Of a stretch of DNA of 62,000 bases, positions 1 through 13,064 are shown one piece after another. The position numbers and the translations under genes are program-made. Position 1 is the first letter of the stretch. Each line of letters opens with the position of its first letter. The notes below the pieces were generated by a model, which worked only from the letters and a program-made list of their open reading frames with translations, was not told the DNA's origin and did no database searches. The DNA is from Cristatella mucedo (Eukaryota; Bryozoa; Phylactolaemata; Cristatellidae): positions 5,085,001 through 5,147,000 of the forward strand of contig WPIO01000011.1 of the NCBI GenBank assembly GCA_009760855.2, written 5' to 3'.

Positions 1-173
1 CGGCGATCTTGGGACAACGATTTTGGCGTAGTAAACTGATTGGCTAGTTTGATGGCCGTGTGCCCGTTCTCATCAAGAGCCGTGCCGCTACTCAAACGGA
101 TTGCGCCAAAAGAGCGAGGTGCTGCGTGTGCAGCGACAGGCTTCGATGCGACTTTCCCAGACACGATTTGATG
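1..173 (-). CDS. Possible ankyrin-like partial exon at left edge
   Basis: The minus-strand frame is open from a stop at 174-176 to the window edge. It contains GTALDENGHTAIKLANQF, which resembles the D.NGHTAI.LA core of an ankyrin repeat. Only one repeat is visible and no clear splice site was found, so this is tentative. Confidence 0.2.
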
Positions 174-680
174 TCATCCACGAGAATCGGTTTCGAGCGA
201 GAGAATTTCCAACGTTTTGCTTCTGTTTACTATAACTGATTGGTCCAATTATGTCTTGATTGTCTTCCTTTGCGATTGTGTAGTATTACTTACTGTATGC
301 TGAGGAACCTATCGTTTGACGCACAGGCCTAAGGAAGTTTTGTTCAGGGTGATGAGTTTTTCATTTCAAACGCTGGTTTGAGCAGATATTGTTCTGGGGT
401 AGGAAGATATTTCCCTTTAAGCTGGCCTTTGATTCTGCAGCAAGGTGATTCAGTAATGACCGAATGCAAAGGTCGTAACGCCCAACCTTCAAGACCAGTG
501 GCTTCTCCATATCTAGCTGAACTACTGTCACATTCTCAGCTAGCCCGTAACCGCAGGTGTTTTCACGATAATTAATTAGCTCTTCTTTAATTATCACTCG
601 ATGGCCGTAAGCAAGATAACCTTTCACTCTGCGGATCCAGGACTTTGGAACCTGCGTAGGCAGTGCTTGCGAAATGATAT

Positions 681-700
681 CTCTCTCTCTCTCTCTCTCT
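681..700 (+). repeat. (CT)10 microsatellite
   Basis: Ten CT units without interruption. Confidence 0.95.
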
Positions 701-1470
701 ATGCAAAATCTCTCAAATCCTTTCCAACCGCCTTTCGCTGGCATTTTAAAGCTACAAGTTTCCTTGAATTTCCCTGTACCTAACCTGTTCTTCTCACCTC
801 CTTTTTTCTGTTGGCCTCCGTTTGCAAGCCGAAAGTTCCTATTATGCAAACGAATTCTATCCCGGCGGGTTTCGAGTGTAAACTACGGGAAAACTCCCCT
901 GGCATCGTGCAATGTCCGCTGAGAAAAGTGTCTCTTGTTTTTCGGAGTAAAGGTCAGAGACACGAACACGATGCCTAGAAGGGCGACTGGTTTAGCGCAC
1001 ACTTGGCTGCACAGACAAACGGCTGGCCCAGACTCGTGCGCCCGGGCTGGCTAATCGGACCTCTCGCTCCGCAGAATCTAGTGATCCGGAAGCTCGCGAG
1101 CGTCCCGCCCGCCGGAGACGTGCGGCAGAGACTTCTTGCTCAAGCTCACCCCGCCCCTTCACTCTCCTTCCGGGGTGGGGGGGGGCGGGGGGGGGAACTC
1201 AGAGTGACTCGCCTTCGGAGTGCTAGCTATCGGTCGGCTTCCGAGCGCGGCTGTAACTCCTTTGCAGTATAGGAGAGATCGTACATTTCGAATTGAATTG
1301 AAGAGAAGAATCCTTTCCGACAGATGCAGCAGCCGAAGAACAGCGGTGCCGGACGGAGGTCGCTGCACTAGCAGGCTTCGAGACAAGACAACGGTCCGGA
1401 TTTCTCGATGGATTTCAACGGAACTGTATTTACCTCGTGTCGTTCAGGCCTTCACTTTCAGCTTCACTTC

Positions 1471-1487
1471 CTCTCTCTCTCTCTCTC
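1471..1487 (+). repeat. (CT)n microsatellite
   Basis: About eight CT units in a pyrimidine-rich stretch. Confidence 0.9.
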
Positions 1488-2799
1488 CCCTCCTGCCTCC
1501 TCCTCCTCGAAGAGTGAACCAGAAAGGACGTACCAGGTGGCTTTCTCTCGTGCACGCACCTACAGCCAACCTAAAAATTGCGCTGCCTCGAGCAAGATCC
1601 GCCTCAAATTAATTCTGTCTATATTCTCAGCGAATAGTGTATACTTCCGATAGGTCGCAGCCTAAGGTTGAGGTCATCACTCTTCACAACTCGGCTCGTG
1701 CGTTTGAGTCCGGCTGATGGCAATCCTTTATTATGCTCTGAATGAGGTTCGATGGCCGATAAGGCTTTTTTAGCGCTACATAAATGAGACTTTTAAGTCA
1801 GCCACCACGTTCATTTAACTTTTACGCGTCTCCCGACGTCGCCGAGGAAATGTGGATTGAAAGCGAGGCCCTAGACTTATGAAATATATGGCTGGCGGTT
1901 TGCCCAGTCTTATTTTTTTACTTAGCTACTTCAAAGTCTGGCCAAGAAAGCAATCAGCAAGAGCCGTCAGTCTTCAGGGAAAGCAGCCTTGCAGCTTGGC
2001 TCTTCGCGCCCACCCCTATAATCGCTGTGCTTTTAGCGTCGGAGAGCGGCAGAAGTCGAGGCTTTTTGACAGCCAGCTGGCGCTGCAACGACAGTGGATC
2101 TGACGTCATTGGCACTGAAAGAGCATAGCAGCGAGCTACTGGCGACTGACTGCAGCCGTGCCGAGCACGCCTGGTGAGCCGTCTCATTTGTGACGAATTC
2201 GTTGCAGGAAACGTAGCTTTCCTACGACGAGGTAGCAGCTCCATAAAACTCTGCTATTTCTATACTACCCGGCGGAGCCACCACAGAGTGACAGTCACAG
2301 TCAGATGAATCGCACAAATAGCCTACACCACCTCTCATCCTGGTGCACATGATGGATTTCTCTGCAAATGGCTTGCATAACGGCAGTCAGTTACCTATTA
2401 ACAAATAAGCCAGGAGCAGGAACGCTATCTGTGTCTGCAAAAAGCAGTTAGCTAAATGCATCGCTAGTATTGATGTGAGCAACAGTTGAGCATTTAACGG
2501 CTTCTTACTCGTGCCATATATTCGTGACAAATACTCGAACATTTCACACCCATGTCTTTTACAAAAAATTGCTCAGCAATATGACTTAACGGTGCCTGAA
2601 GAGTGGCGACGCATTTTAAGTTATTTCTACAGCTGTACTGCTACGCTGTACAGCTATCTCCCCCTTTCTGCCCTGGGACTTGCAGCACAATAGCCTGCCA
2701 ATTTTCATGCTAACATTAGATTATCAAACGGCTATGATATTTACCATGCTTACTCAAGGACTGACCACTGCACGCCTTTGTTGGAGTAATAACAATAGC

Positions 2800-2900
2800 A
2801 ATAAAAATGATAATAATAATTTCGCATTGCTCCCTCAGAAAACTAAACCCCTTGTTAGGTACTTTGCATATGCTGTAAAGGAAGCATTTTCATAAAGTAA
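2800..2900 (-). mobile_element. LINE-A 3' end, tail-only fragment
   Basis: AATGATAATAATAATTTCGC, then GCTCCCTCAGAAAAC, GTTAGGTACTTTGCATATGC and GTAAAGGAAGC. This is the reverse complement of the LINE-A 3' UTR. Confidence 0.7.
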
Positions 2901-5900
2901 GTGATAACGGATCAGCGTTAGCTCGCCTAAGCACACAAAGGAGAAACTCTACGGACCGATTGAATTCTGAGATGAACAGTGTGTCTTTAGCTTCTTTTTT
3001 TAATTCTGTCAAGTAAGATGCTTTGACGTCAGGCGTAAGTGAGATCTAGGATTGGGAGCATATGAACTAAAGAGTTGGTCTCCAATGGATTTTGAGAATA
3101 GCTCAAGGCTCGTCGCTTAGCGATCGCATCCGCGTGATAGAGAGAAAGAGAGAGAGACAGACAGACAGACAGACAGGTAGACAGACAAAGTATACTTTGT
3201 GACCCTTGGAGTACATTAATGGCTCCTTGGATGACGGTCACATACAGAAACAAGGCGTCAATAAGGTAGTCCCCGTTCCAGGGTTCCGTTGTCGTTCGAA
3301 GGAGTGTCATGTTAGGTTTTGATATGCTGCGCGAAGTGCGGCCTTGATGGTTGACAGTAGCAGTGTCAGAATAGGTCACACTATCTTTAACAAGTAGGTC
3401 ATAACCAGCCTCAGTGTGACTGGTTTCTGTCAGCATTACTGCCTGATCAGGAAACGTCCCAACGTTATCTAGTGGCCAGTCAGAATCTTCTTCTCTGCGA
3501 AATGTGTGAAGCTAAAGTCTCGAAAGGATCGTTTGCATTCCTACAAATAAAGCTGGTTGTGGCTACTGCAGCCGTCATTCCATGACCGCTGCTTTGAGAT
3601 CTCCACCGAGTCGCAGACGGGGACAAACAGCGGGCGTCGGCCATTTCTTGCTGTCCCCCCCCCCCGGCGGTGTTAGCAAATCGCCGATGATTGGACCCGG
3701 GGTGCCTGATGACCCGACTGGTTTCGCACCGGAGCATTGCCCGACCGAAGGTGCTGTTCATGGAGACCAATGAAATGCAGCACTGATTTTCTGTCCAATA
3801 CCCCCGAACATAACTGGGCAACGAATGCCACGGTTTATTACGTTCTAGTTAGCAGTGAGTTACGGGCAGGCACGAATGCTGACTTGGAGCTGCACGAACC
3901 GATTCTACACTAGTTGACACTAAATAAATCGCCGAAATACTGTGATAGTATGCTTGCGATTGCTAGTGGCGGTCCCGACACCGAAGGCAGACTGCAACAG
4001 CACAGCAGCAGATGAGCAAATAGCGGAATAACGAAAGGAACGCAGCGACGAAGTCCAAGCTACTTCGCGTTTAGTCGCCGAAGGTATGCAATCCCGTTCT
4101 CTCGGTGCATCCTCTCTCGCTTGAGCACCGCAAGCTGCTTCCCAAATCCACCAGCGGTCTCACGCCTGTTTACTCTTCGGTCGGAAATTTCAAGCTACGA
4201 CGTAGCAGTTATTCCCTCGGACCGAACTCTCGATGGCCATTATTCGGTTCATCCATCTCTTTTTTTTCGCTTGAAACCCTTGGATGCTGATGGATTCTTG
4301 CTCTTGCCTACCAACCTAGTATCTCGATTGATGCGGCGCATTTGCAGGCCTAATCCGCAGACCTTCTGTCTGTCCACGTGGTAGCATTGAGCACCGTATT
4401 TTTTTCAGCCACCGACTTTGTCTATACACAATAGGATCAACCCGATCGCTCGCTCGCTCGGACGTAACTGATGGATGCCAGCGGATCTTCCTGGCTAGAT
4501 TCGCACCTCGGGTAGCTCCCAGGTGCCTTAGTTAAAAAGAATTGAGGCAAGGGCCGAAATCGTGGCTGTACTTGAGAGCGGCTCTTTTGCAGACTATTTC
4601 ATAGGCACCTGCCCCCTTGGCTCCACCTTTGCCCGTCAGCCAATGTCCGCAGGGCAGCGATTTCGTTGGCAGCGGCATCTTGTTGTTGCAGCAGCAGTGT
4701 CCACGAAACTCTCAGCTGTGGCGACCGCATGGGCGGCTTCGGGAGCCATCAATGCCGACTAATGCCTTAGTCATTCGTGGCCGGACAATTTGGACAGACT
4801 CGGAGGCAAGCACAGACCGGCATTGCACCATCCTAGCAACTCGAGCACAAGACAGCTGGCACAACAGTACAGTGCATGGTCTTGTGCGAACAGCTGACTC
4901 CAATCGGAGCAATACTTGGCCATGGCCCACTGGCTAAGCTGCTTTTGAGATCCATTACCGGCGGAAATAAAGAAATCCTACGCTCCTCAAGGAGCTGACG
5001 TTGGACTAGTATTGAAGAGCAGAAACGGCGCTGCTTTCGAAAAAAATGCACTTCTCAAGATGAAGGCATTGCTCGGCCGCTTGTTACTTAAGTCTACTGA
5101 AGTGTTGACCACTTCGCTGAGCCTCCATCGCTCACTTTAGTGTGCGTAGTTGCTTGATGTGATTGTTGTCGGAGCAGATCTCTAAAATGCATCGCAATCC
5201 TCATAGAGAGAGCCGTGCGGTTTACACTGGCCGCAGCGTAATTTCAGCTTAGCGCGAAACCCAGGAGATGAGTCACAGTTGCCGTGCACTATTTTTCAGC
5301 TTCGTGCGAGCTCTTGGAGCTAATTACTCCTCGATTGAGATAGACAGAATGTGGTGGCAATTATTGCGGCAGTAGTGGTTCAAAGAGCACTCTGGTTTGC
5401 TTAAGTAGTGAGTCACTCGGGAGAGCATCGGGGCTCCGAGGAGCTTGCCGAACCTGGTTACCTGCCTCGAGTATACACCTCGCGATAGCTACGGAGGACT
5501 CTCGCGTGATGCTGCGAGGCATGAGTCAGCTAGCCCTCTCGGCGGATGATGGCACATGCCTGGCCAGGTACATCCACACGCAACGAGCTATGCGATTAGA
5601 GTCCATTGTCGCCGAAGCCCTTCAAAGGTAACATCGATGGTCCCGTTTCAATTCACTAGCCAAGTGACGCACAGTCGAATCTTTCCATCGTGTGTAGATA
5701 TTTCGAGACGCGATGTCGCGAATAGAAACATTGGCTTTTCCGGCAGGCTACGTCTTATCAGGCATTGCTGCTTTCTAACAAAAGATTTATCTAATCACGT
5801 GCAGCCAAGGTTGAGCTGCCTCTGGACTGCACTCCTCGGAGCTACTCCGTCGAAATACTGTACTTCCTAGCTCGAAGTAGGGAGTACCTTCGATTGCCAC

Positions 5901-7271
5901 TATAACGAATGAGCCGCTGCGAGGCTACCCGGTCGATCTTCGTCGAATCAGATCACGAAGGTTACTGATTCATTTCATTTCAAGGCACTCTACTAGCTCG
6001 ATCTGCGTCACTCGGAATTTATGTAGACCTCAATAATTGAGGAATGGCCCTCGACGATATTGGTGAACACAATACCGTCAAGATTGGTCATCAACCATTG
6101 TAATAACAACCATGTCAGGCATGGTCTCACCAGAATGCATAGTCGCGTACACTCGGAGGATAAAATTGCACACGAAAGAAACGAATTAGGCTACAGGAAA
6201 AGGTTAGGCATGACTATTAACGCCATTCTAGACAACGAGATATGTACTTTACCGAGAAACGACTTACGAAACAACGCAGGGTAAAAATCTGACCAGAACT
6301 ATTGCTATTAGAATTAGTAATTAGTGAATGGCAAAGAAATGGAACAAAAGTAGTGTATCGAGCGTGCTGTTGCGGCTCCCGAACTCAAGTTGTTTGTGAC
6401 AAATATGACAATCTCGTAGCAGGTGCTGGTCGTTGCAGACGCGTGACAAATACTGGCCAAGCTGGCATCTCGAAGCATGATCAGGTCTAAGCTGCTGCAC
6501 TGGTACAGGCAGCTTTGCAGATGGTACCAGAACACGGCACCAATTAATAGCACCAATTGGTAACGAAGAAAAGTCTACGTTGCAGTACTAACGTAGAGCA
6601 GCCTATTGGAAGCCACGGAGGCTACATTTTCACAGCACCAGCCGTAGCAAAATTCCCAAACAGCTTGATGTCCAAATAGTAGAGTCCTACCACTGTAATC
6701 GGGCTTTTCTATCCCCTACAAACCATGGATTAGGACGCAAATAGTTGCTAACTATTTAACTCCGAAACCACGTCAAATTTCAAGCACCGTCAAAGTTTAA
6801 CAGCCTTGGCGTGCACACTTCTCACCGCCATTTCCTTAAAATTAAGGCTGTCCTAAGCGGGATCATAAAAAAAGCCTGACATGTAATTGGCTGTTGTATT
6901 TGTCAACCTTTAACTTCATTTGGCTCTAACATAAACGTCTGTTGAAGATTTGCGAGTGCCTACGTCATAGCTGTCCTTGTGCAACGCTGAAGGCTTGGCG
7001 GAGTAGTCGTAACCTACCGCTTGCCGAGCGTTGCAACCTCCCGCCTAACGCTGTTCGGTGCGCGTCTACGCGCAATAAACAGGCCCCATGAAACGAGCGT
7101 TTCTCGTGCTGACCAACTTACCGTTACTCAAGGGGTCGTTTGTCCGCGGCGTGAATTGGAAAGCGAGACACACAAATTGGGGATTTTACTGAGCTTTATT
7201 CGCAAGCGAACAAAGTCGTTGCGCGTCTAGCTCAATTTTATATCTACACTCCTCACTCGCTCTCAACAGCA
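2901..7271. other. No gene recognised
   Basis: Only short ORFs that overlap on both strands and match no family I know. A C-run lies at 3655-3665. Confidence 0.4.
3138..3188 (+). repeat. (GA)n / (GACA)n microsatellite
   Basis: GAGAGAAAGAGAGAG passes into about six GACA units (GACAGACAGACAGACAGACA). Confidence 0.95.
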
Positions 7272-7690
7272 CAAGCACTCTTGCAGCGGAAATACGTCCT
7301 CACACTGAGGCTACCTACGTCTATTGTGGGGAACGACCCAAATAAGACGATGAGCCCGAACCGGATCTTATACCCTGACTGGAGAGCTAGGGCTCCGCTT
7401 CCACCTTAACGACAGAAATACCTCACACGCTACTTCAAGCACTCTTGCGGCGGAAATGCGTCCTCGCACTGAGGCCACTTACGTCTTTGGTGGGGGAATG
7501 ACCCAAAAATAAACGGAGCCCGAACCGGAGCCTAGACCCTGACCGAATAACTAGGGCTCCGCTTCCACCTTAACGACAGGAATACCTCACACACCACCTC
7601 AAGCACTTTTGCGGGGGGAAATACGTCACTGCTACTTACGTCTATAGGGGGGAATGACCCAAACAGATGGAGGACCCCGAAGAAACGGAA
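7272..7690 (+). repeat. 164-bp tandem repeat, about 2.5 copies
   Basis: Units start with CAAGCACTCTTGC at 7272, CAAGCACTCTTGC at 7436 and CAAGCACTTTTGC at 7600, spaced exactly 164 bp. Each unit carries AAATACGTC or AAATGCGTC, GGGAA(C/T)GACCCAAA, GAGCCCGAACCGGA and GGGCTCCGCTTCCACCTTAA. The third unit is partial and has a short internal deletion. Confidence 0.9.
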
Positions 7691-7933
7691 TTTTTCCCAC
7701 ACGACACCAACTACGTCTTGTTCGCACCCGCAAATTCTTATGCCGAGAACACGTGCGAGCGTGCACACACAAAACACAAAATGCTAGCTCGGGTGCGATA
7801 CGACCATATTCGGTGGCGTCCACCGAATCCTGACGCTGTCTCGTCCAGTCCCGTCAACCGCTGGCAAACAGCCCGCCGCCCGCCCTTCTCCCTCACTTTC
7901 AGGTAAACGAGTCCGACTGCGTCGAAGCAAAGC

Positions 7934-7981
<48 letters not shown>

Positions 7982-9779
7982 AAGAGCCGAACAAAAAACC
8001 GGAGCGAACGTCGCTCGACTCTTAAATACCTAGCTGAGACAATAGGACAAGAGCTTAGTTGCAACGGGCCTGGCACCGTGCGCGATTACGGTAAGGAATT
8101 AATACCTTCCCACGGCCAGCGGATGGGCAACTCAGTCAAGCTTGAATGCCGAAAAGGTTCCAGACGATTCTTTTTGGACAGAGTTGTGGCCGAGGTTGAC
8201 AGGCTAGCCATCATCAGTCAGCCGCTCCCACGATAAGCCGACCAATCTTAAATGCCGAATTGCCACAGCTGGTCCCAGAGCTTCCCGGCTCGCTCTTACG
8301 CTCTTGCTCTCTCACCACACTGGTGCTCCTCTCTGGTTCACTGCTCCAGGACAAAGGAGTTCTTGCTCTCCAAGCAGTTCTTGTTCGCGCCAAAATTAAG
8401 GCCAGCGAGAAACTAAGGCCAGCGCGAAAGTCAGCGTTCTCGGCGAGGAACAAACGGCAGTGTCAGGACCGTAGCAAAGAATTTCAGGGAGAGGCTAGGC
8501 TTCGTCCTTGAGTGGGCGGGATCAAAAGTCACTGGATATGTGGCGTGAATCAGCTCACTTGTATGTTCTTGTGGTATGTACTCGCGTGGCCCTTGCTTGT
8601 TAGGGTATGGGGTAAAGCGCATGCAGTGTACCTGACATTCGCACAGCACCAGACTTCGACGACACAGTGCTCAAAATCACACGAGCGGCTCAAAAGCAAT
8701 ATCGAATAAGTGAAAGCGAAAAACTTGCCTGCATTGCATAGCTGGTACGGCAGGCAGCTTGCCTCAGAGAATCGTTAACAAACTTGTAGCGGCTATTTCG
8801 CCCAGTTTCGTAATTTCATAAAGGCTACATTTAGTGCTGACAAAGTCGCGACCGATGGGTCGCCCTCATCCTCAGGCTCAATGGTGGCTTGTCGAACGAT
8901 GGCATGGTCTCCTTCACTCGAGGAGAACTTTTGCCAAGATGCTGCGCTGTTCACAGTCGCGTCACTTATGCAGAGTTTCCGGTGGCGCCTCCGAGAGCTT
9001 TGATGTGGCACTTAACGAGCATCGAGATCACAGGCTTCATTCGCCGGGTACCATGACCGAAAAGATGGAACGAAACGAAGGTTTCGCAACGAAAGATGCA
9101 ATGGCTGCTGTATTTTGCCCTCGCGTCCTGGGCACCCTCGTTGTTGTCGACCAGAATTGCGACTTCTATGACGATAGCTGGGGTCCCGTCGTCAACAGAT
9201 AAGTCAGGCCGTTGTGGTTATCGCTAGCCTCAGCATGCCTGTCAATTGTCACCGGCTGTCACAGGCGATGCGGCAGCGATGCCACCAAGTGTTTCAGGCA
9301 GGACACGGTCATGCCTGGCTCTAACTATCGGCATCGCTGGACTGCTGCCTCGCGGCACGCGACACGCAGCTTCTGCTTGCTCTGGACAGAAGCAGCAGGC
9401 AGCTGACCAGATCGAATCGAAAAGAAGGCCCCGTGCACGCAACGGCTGCGACATTAATTGTGCAAAGTAGGCAAATTGGTATGACTAACCAATCAGCAAA
9501 CCGTCGCTTAAAGAGAGCAACTTTGGCCAGTCTTACCAATTATATGCTGGCGCATCCCTAAGTCGTGCATTAATCACATTGCCATTGCATACGTAGAAAC
9601 GCACAGCCCTGCGAAGCGCGGTATGCGAGCCTCCGTTTATACCGGTGATTTCAGAAGTAATTGTCAGTTCAAAATCAGCGGCCAACCTCGAAGCTCATAT
9701 CGCAGGTATTGCACTAGCCCCTACTTTGAAATTAAAGTCCTTCCAGGGACATTTTGCGACCTATAGCCTCTTAGCAGTC
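7691..9779. other. No gene recognised
   Basis: It holds the GA microsatellite. 8830-9190 has ORFs open on both strands (122 codons on plus), but neither shows a known motif. Confidence 0.35.
7936..7980 (+). repeat. (GA)n microsatellite
   Basis: About 22 GA units. Confidence 0.97.
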
Positions 9780-9920
9780 TAATAATAATGATAATAATAA
9801 TAAAGCATTTCTTGTGGCACCCTCAGATAACTTAATCTCTTTATCGGCACTTTACATTTACTGCAAAGGAAGCACGGTCGAATGGTTAGTGGTAGCATGC
9901 TCAATAAACAGCAAGAATAA
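9780..9920 (-). mobile_element. LINE-A 3' end, tail-only fragment
   Basis: AATAATAATGATAATAATAA, GGCACCCTCAGATAACTTAA, CACTTTACATTTACTGCAAA and GGAAGCACGGTCGAATGG. It is collinear with the reverse complement of 57740-57880. Confidence 0.85.
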
Positions 9921-12124
9921 CATGGATGGATGTGACATGCACAGGGTCAGCATGCAAGTAGTAAAGCGCCTTTGACCATTTTAATTGAGCTTGTGACTTC
10001 CACACGTCTTCTTCTGGATGGCCGATTGGAGCTGGGAATCGGCGCCATGCTAGAATCGGCGCCATGCTGCTCACACTGCTCTCACGCTGCCTTTCCGTTA
10101 TCCATCGCTAGCGTCAAGCATAGTCGTAGGCGTGTCTGGCCAGCGTGTCTAGGCCAGCCGTTTGCTTTCAGGATCAGCTTTTTCTAGCTATCTCACACAG
10201 CAGCATCAATTGACTTGGAATGGGCCGACGTTACGACGGCAGCATCTAAACAGAGAGGGAGAAACGGACAGAAACCAAAGTCTCAGCTCGACACACTGGC
10301 AGCTGAGGAAGCAGAGGAATCCTACCTTTCTGTCTGTCTCGTTCTGCCGGCTATCATACATGGCCATATCTTCGCTCGCAGCAAGCAAGGAATTACTGGT
10401 CACGCGCGTCAATCGAGCAGCACAAGACAGCGTTGAGGAGATTACTATAAAGTGCAACAGGAATTTCATTGTAAGGAAAAAACAGGAACCTAAAGGAACC
10501 CGTTTCCTACTCAATTTACGATGCTGTCAGAACCCTTCTGAGTCATTGACATGGCAGTCATAAAGATCATGCCGTTGCTAAGGACTTTGCTTCAGGAAGT
10601 GGTTGATAATGGCTAAGTACCCTTAGCCGTCGTCTTGTACTAGTCTCCTTGCTTGTGATTATATTGGTGGACATTGAACCTGAAAGATGACTTCTGCAGT
10701 CACTGACTGGTTACGTACTGGCTGAGATCTTTGATGCTGGAAATCTGAAATAGCTGCCTGTGCTGCGAAATTTTGGAATCGGAAAAAGTTCCTCCGGAAC
10801 TTATACACCTTTTGAAGCAGTCTTCAACAAAAGCTAAGCAAACTGACGAAAAGCTTTGTTCTGATCTTTAGCGAACTATGATTCCCAGTGAACGATGGGC
10901 TGGTCCGATCCAGTACAGTACAGGGGGGCTCGGGCAGACAGTAAGGGGGCCGACGACTTCGGCTGCGTTCTCTCTTGGCGAAATGGCTGCCCCAGGAATC
11001 AGATCAGCGGCCCCGGGACCAAATAGGCGTGGCGATAACAGACTCCTTAGTTATGGTGGCCCTGGCTGGAGTGAATCTTGTTGATATCGTCCCTGTGAGC
11101 CAAGCTGGAAGGGACGTATCGCGGTACGTGGAAACATACGCATGGCAAGGAAATAAAGCATGAATAGCTTGGATAGCATTCGTCCAAACTGGACCCTTTG
11201 CCCCTAGGGGCCGGAGCCCAGCTTCGCAGGCTTTGGTTTATGCTTTTGGATTGTTATAACTATCAGTCGGATATTTGACCTCGAGGCCTGTCATTACTTG
11301 GAAAAATCTATGCAATTTGTATAGCTTCAAGTGATAGTCCAGTGACCTTTTATAGCGGAGCTGCTTTTTAAAACTTCGCCGGAGAAACGCCGCTCCATAA
11401 ATCAGCGAAGCTCGTAGAAGGAAGCTCGAGGGTGTGGACATGGCTTACGGAATAATTGTGTGTACAACTGCACTTCCGGTCACATTTCAATCGCCCAAGC
11501 ATAGACTTGCATTTGCAACTTAGTTGTCTTTTAAAAGGTACGCTTCCAAAAAATTGAAGTTTTCTCCCATTCTTTCGAACATTTTACACTACGAGCACTC
11601 TTGCTAGATGCCGTGCTCTGCTAACGCCAAAGTCATTGGGTGCATTGACGAGGCTGCTAAGAGTCGTAGCTGCGCTCGGAAGTTAAGTTAAAGGTGAGCT
11701 GATTAGGCAGACAACAAAGCAGGACATTTAACAAGCGGCTGAAAAGCTTTAGCGGCTATTGCCACCGCCAGCAGCGGGAAATAAAGATCGCCCGCTGTAT
11801 GACGACTCGAATACACGACTTGGATCATGAAGAGTGAGTACCTTACTCTGGGCCTGAAGTCTTGAGCTAATTGGCATTGGTAGCTCTACCCCTGCGTGAG
11901 CATGTGGTTCTAATTCATTTTTGAAGTGTGGTCGGCATTTAGAAATGCTATATATATTCTGGGGCCAATTTTCATAGGCCTCGAGAGGACAAGAGACCCT
12001 TGCCCCCAAACCTCAACCTTTGCCTTCAACCTGAAAATCCTGGCTTCGCCCCTGCATGTGCACTAGCATCTCCGTACTTCAATTAGTCACAACTAAGTGG
12101 ATGCTGCGCCGCACAATTTTTGTA
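9921..12124. other. No gene recognised
   Basis: It holds a 17-bp duplication (AATCGGCGCCATGCT repeated near 10036 and 10053) and the S2 fragment at 11745. No coding was identified. Confidence 0.4.
11745..11840 (-). mobile_element. S2 SINE fragment, strongly diverged
   Basis: GGCTATTGCCACCGCCAGC, AAAGATCGCCCGCTG and GACTCGAATACACGACTTGG align in order with the middle and B box of S2. Confidence 0.5.
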
Positions 12125-12760
12125 GGCCACTCAAAAGCTAAGCGGCTAACGCGGTCTGCATGCCATAGCTAATAGACTTCATCTCACACAACTATGAGAA
12201 AGTATAAACGAGAACCGTTGCTAGGTCAGGAAAGTCGAGGGAGTAAGTAGCGTGAAAGTAGCAGCTCGGAAGGGCTGGAAAGAATGTGAAGCAGTCGGCT
12301 CCAGGAGACAAGATATCATAGCATATGAATTGTGGATTTCAGTTCCGCATTCTACGAACTGCAGAGCTTAAGCTTCTGTCGCCAAAGGCCTTTAAGCCAA
12401 GGAGTAGAACTGCGAAATTTATTCTCCATAGCTTTTCTGACACCAGTGCATCATTTCAGGTATGATGTGGTAAGGAGCCAAGCTATAGCTGGCCTCGTTG
12501 GTCTGAGTAAGATCTGTGCTCTGCTCTGCTCTCTCATTGATCAGCCATGAGCCATCGCAGCCACCTTCAGCCAAGGAGACGCGTGGCCGCACCACCTATT
12601 GGAATTTCTAACCCACGTGCAGCCATATTCATCACTAGCTGTAGAAACCTAATAGCTTTTCGGTACCACATTCAAAACTGAATTGCTGCATTCCAGCCTA
12701 GACAGAAGCAGAGAGTTAGCTAGTCTTGTTAGCAAGCCACTGAGTTAGAAATCTCTCATC
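12125..12760 (-). mobile_element. LINE-C copy, minus strand, degraded
   Basis: In order, its sequence parallels the 14443-13750 part of the plus copy: AATAGACTTCATCTCAC, GAAAGTAGCAGCTCGGAAGG, GAATTGTGG, then GCTTCTGTCGCC. The upper end corresponds to the SRLDYCNSLL region. Stops occur in every frame. Confidence 0.75.
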
Positions 12761-13064
12761 TAAGACAGAAATCGAACACAATGGCTAGCAGCGGACACAG
12801 TCTTTCTAGTAAAATTTCTGCAATTTAAGAAGTTAAATAAGATGACAATTAAATTCCGGACGCATGGTGGCGTTCGCACAATAGCATCATCTACTAGAAG
12901 AGCAAATTCGTAGCACGTGTAGCAGCATACTTGGGATGTCCGGTGACTAAGAGTTCGATTTTATTTTTGTGAAGTTTAAGGAAATTAGTAGACTAGCATC
13001 GAAATACTGCAATTCAAGCATTCAGTCTATCAGTGACTGCAGCAGATTCCGACGGTTGAGATGA

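Larger units (their letters stand above)
177..2799. other. No gene recognised; GC-rich stretch at 1.0-1.6 kb
   Basis: Apart from CT microsatellites I see no conserved coding. 1000-1600 is GC- and CpG-rich with G-runs (1177-1192) and pyrimidine tracts. That could suit a promoter, but nothing confirms it. Confidence 0.4.

Noticed and set aside
7272-7690. CRISPR-like array
   Set aside because: The repeats are contiguous 164-bp units without spacers, in animal DNA.
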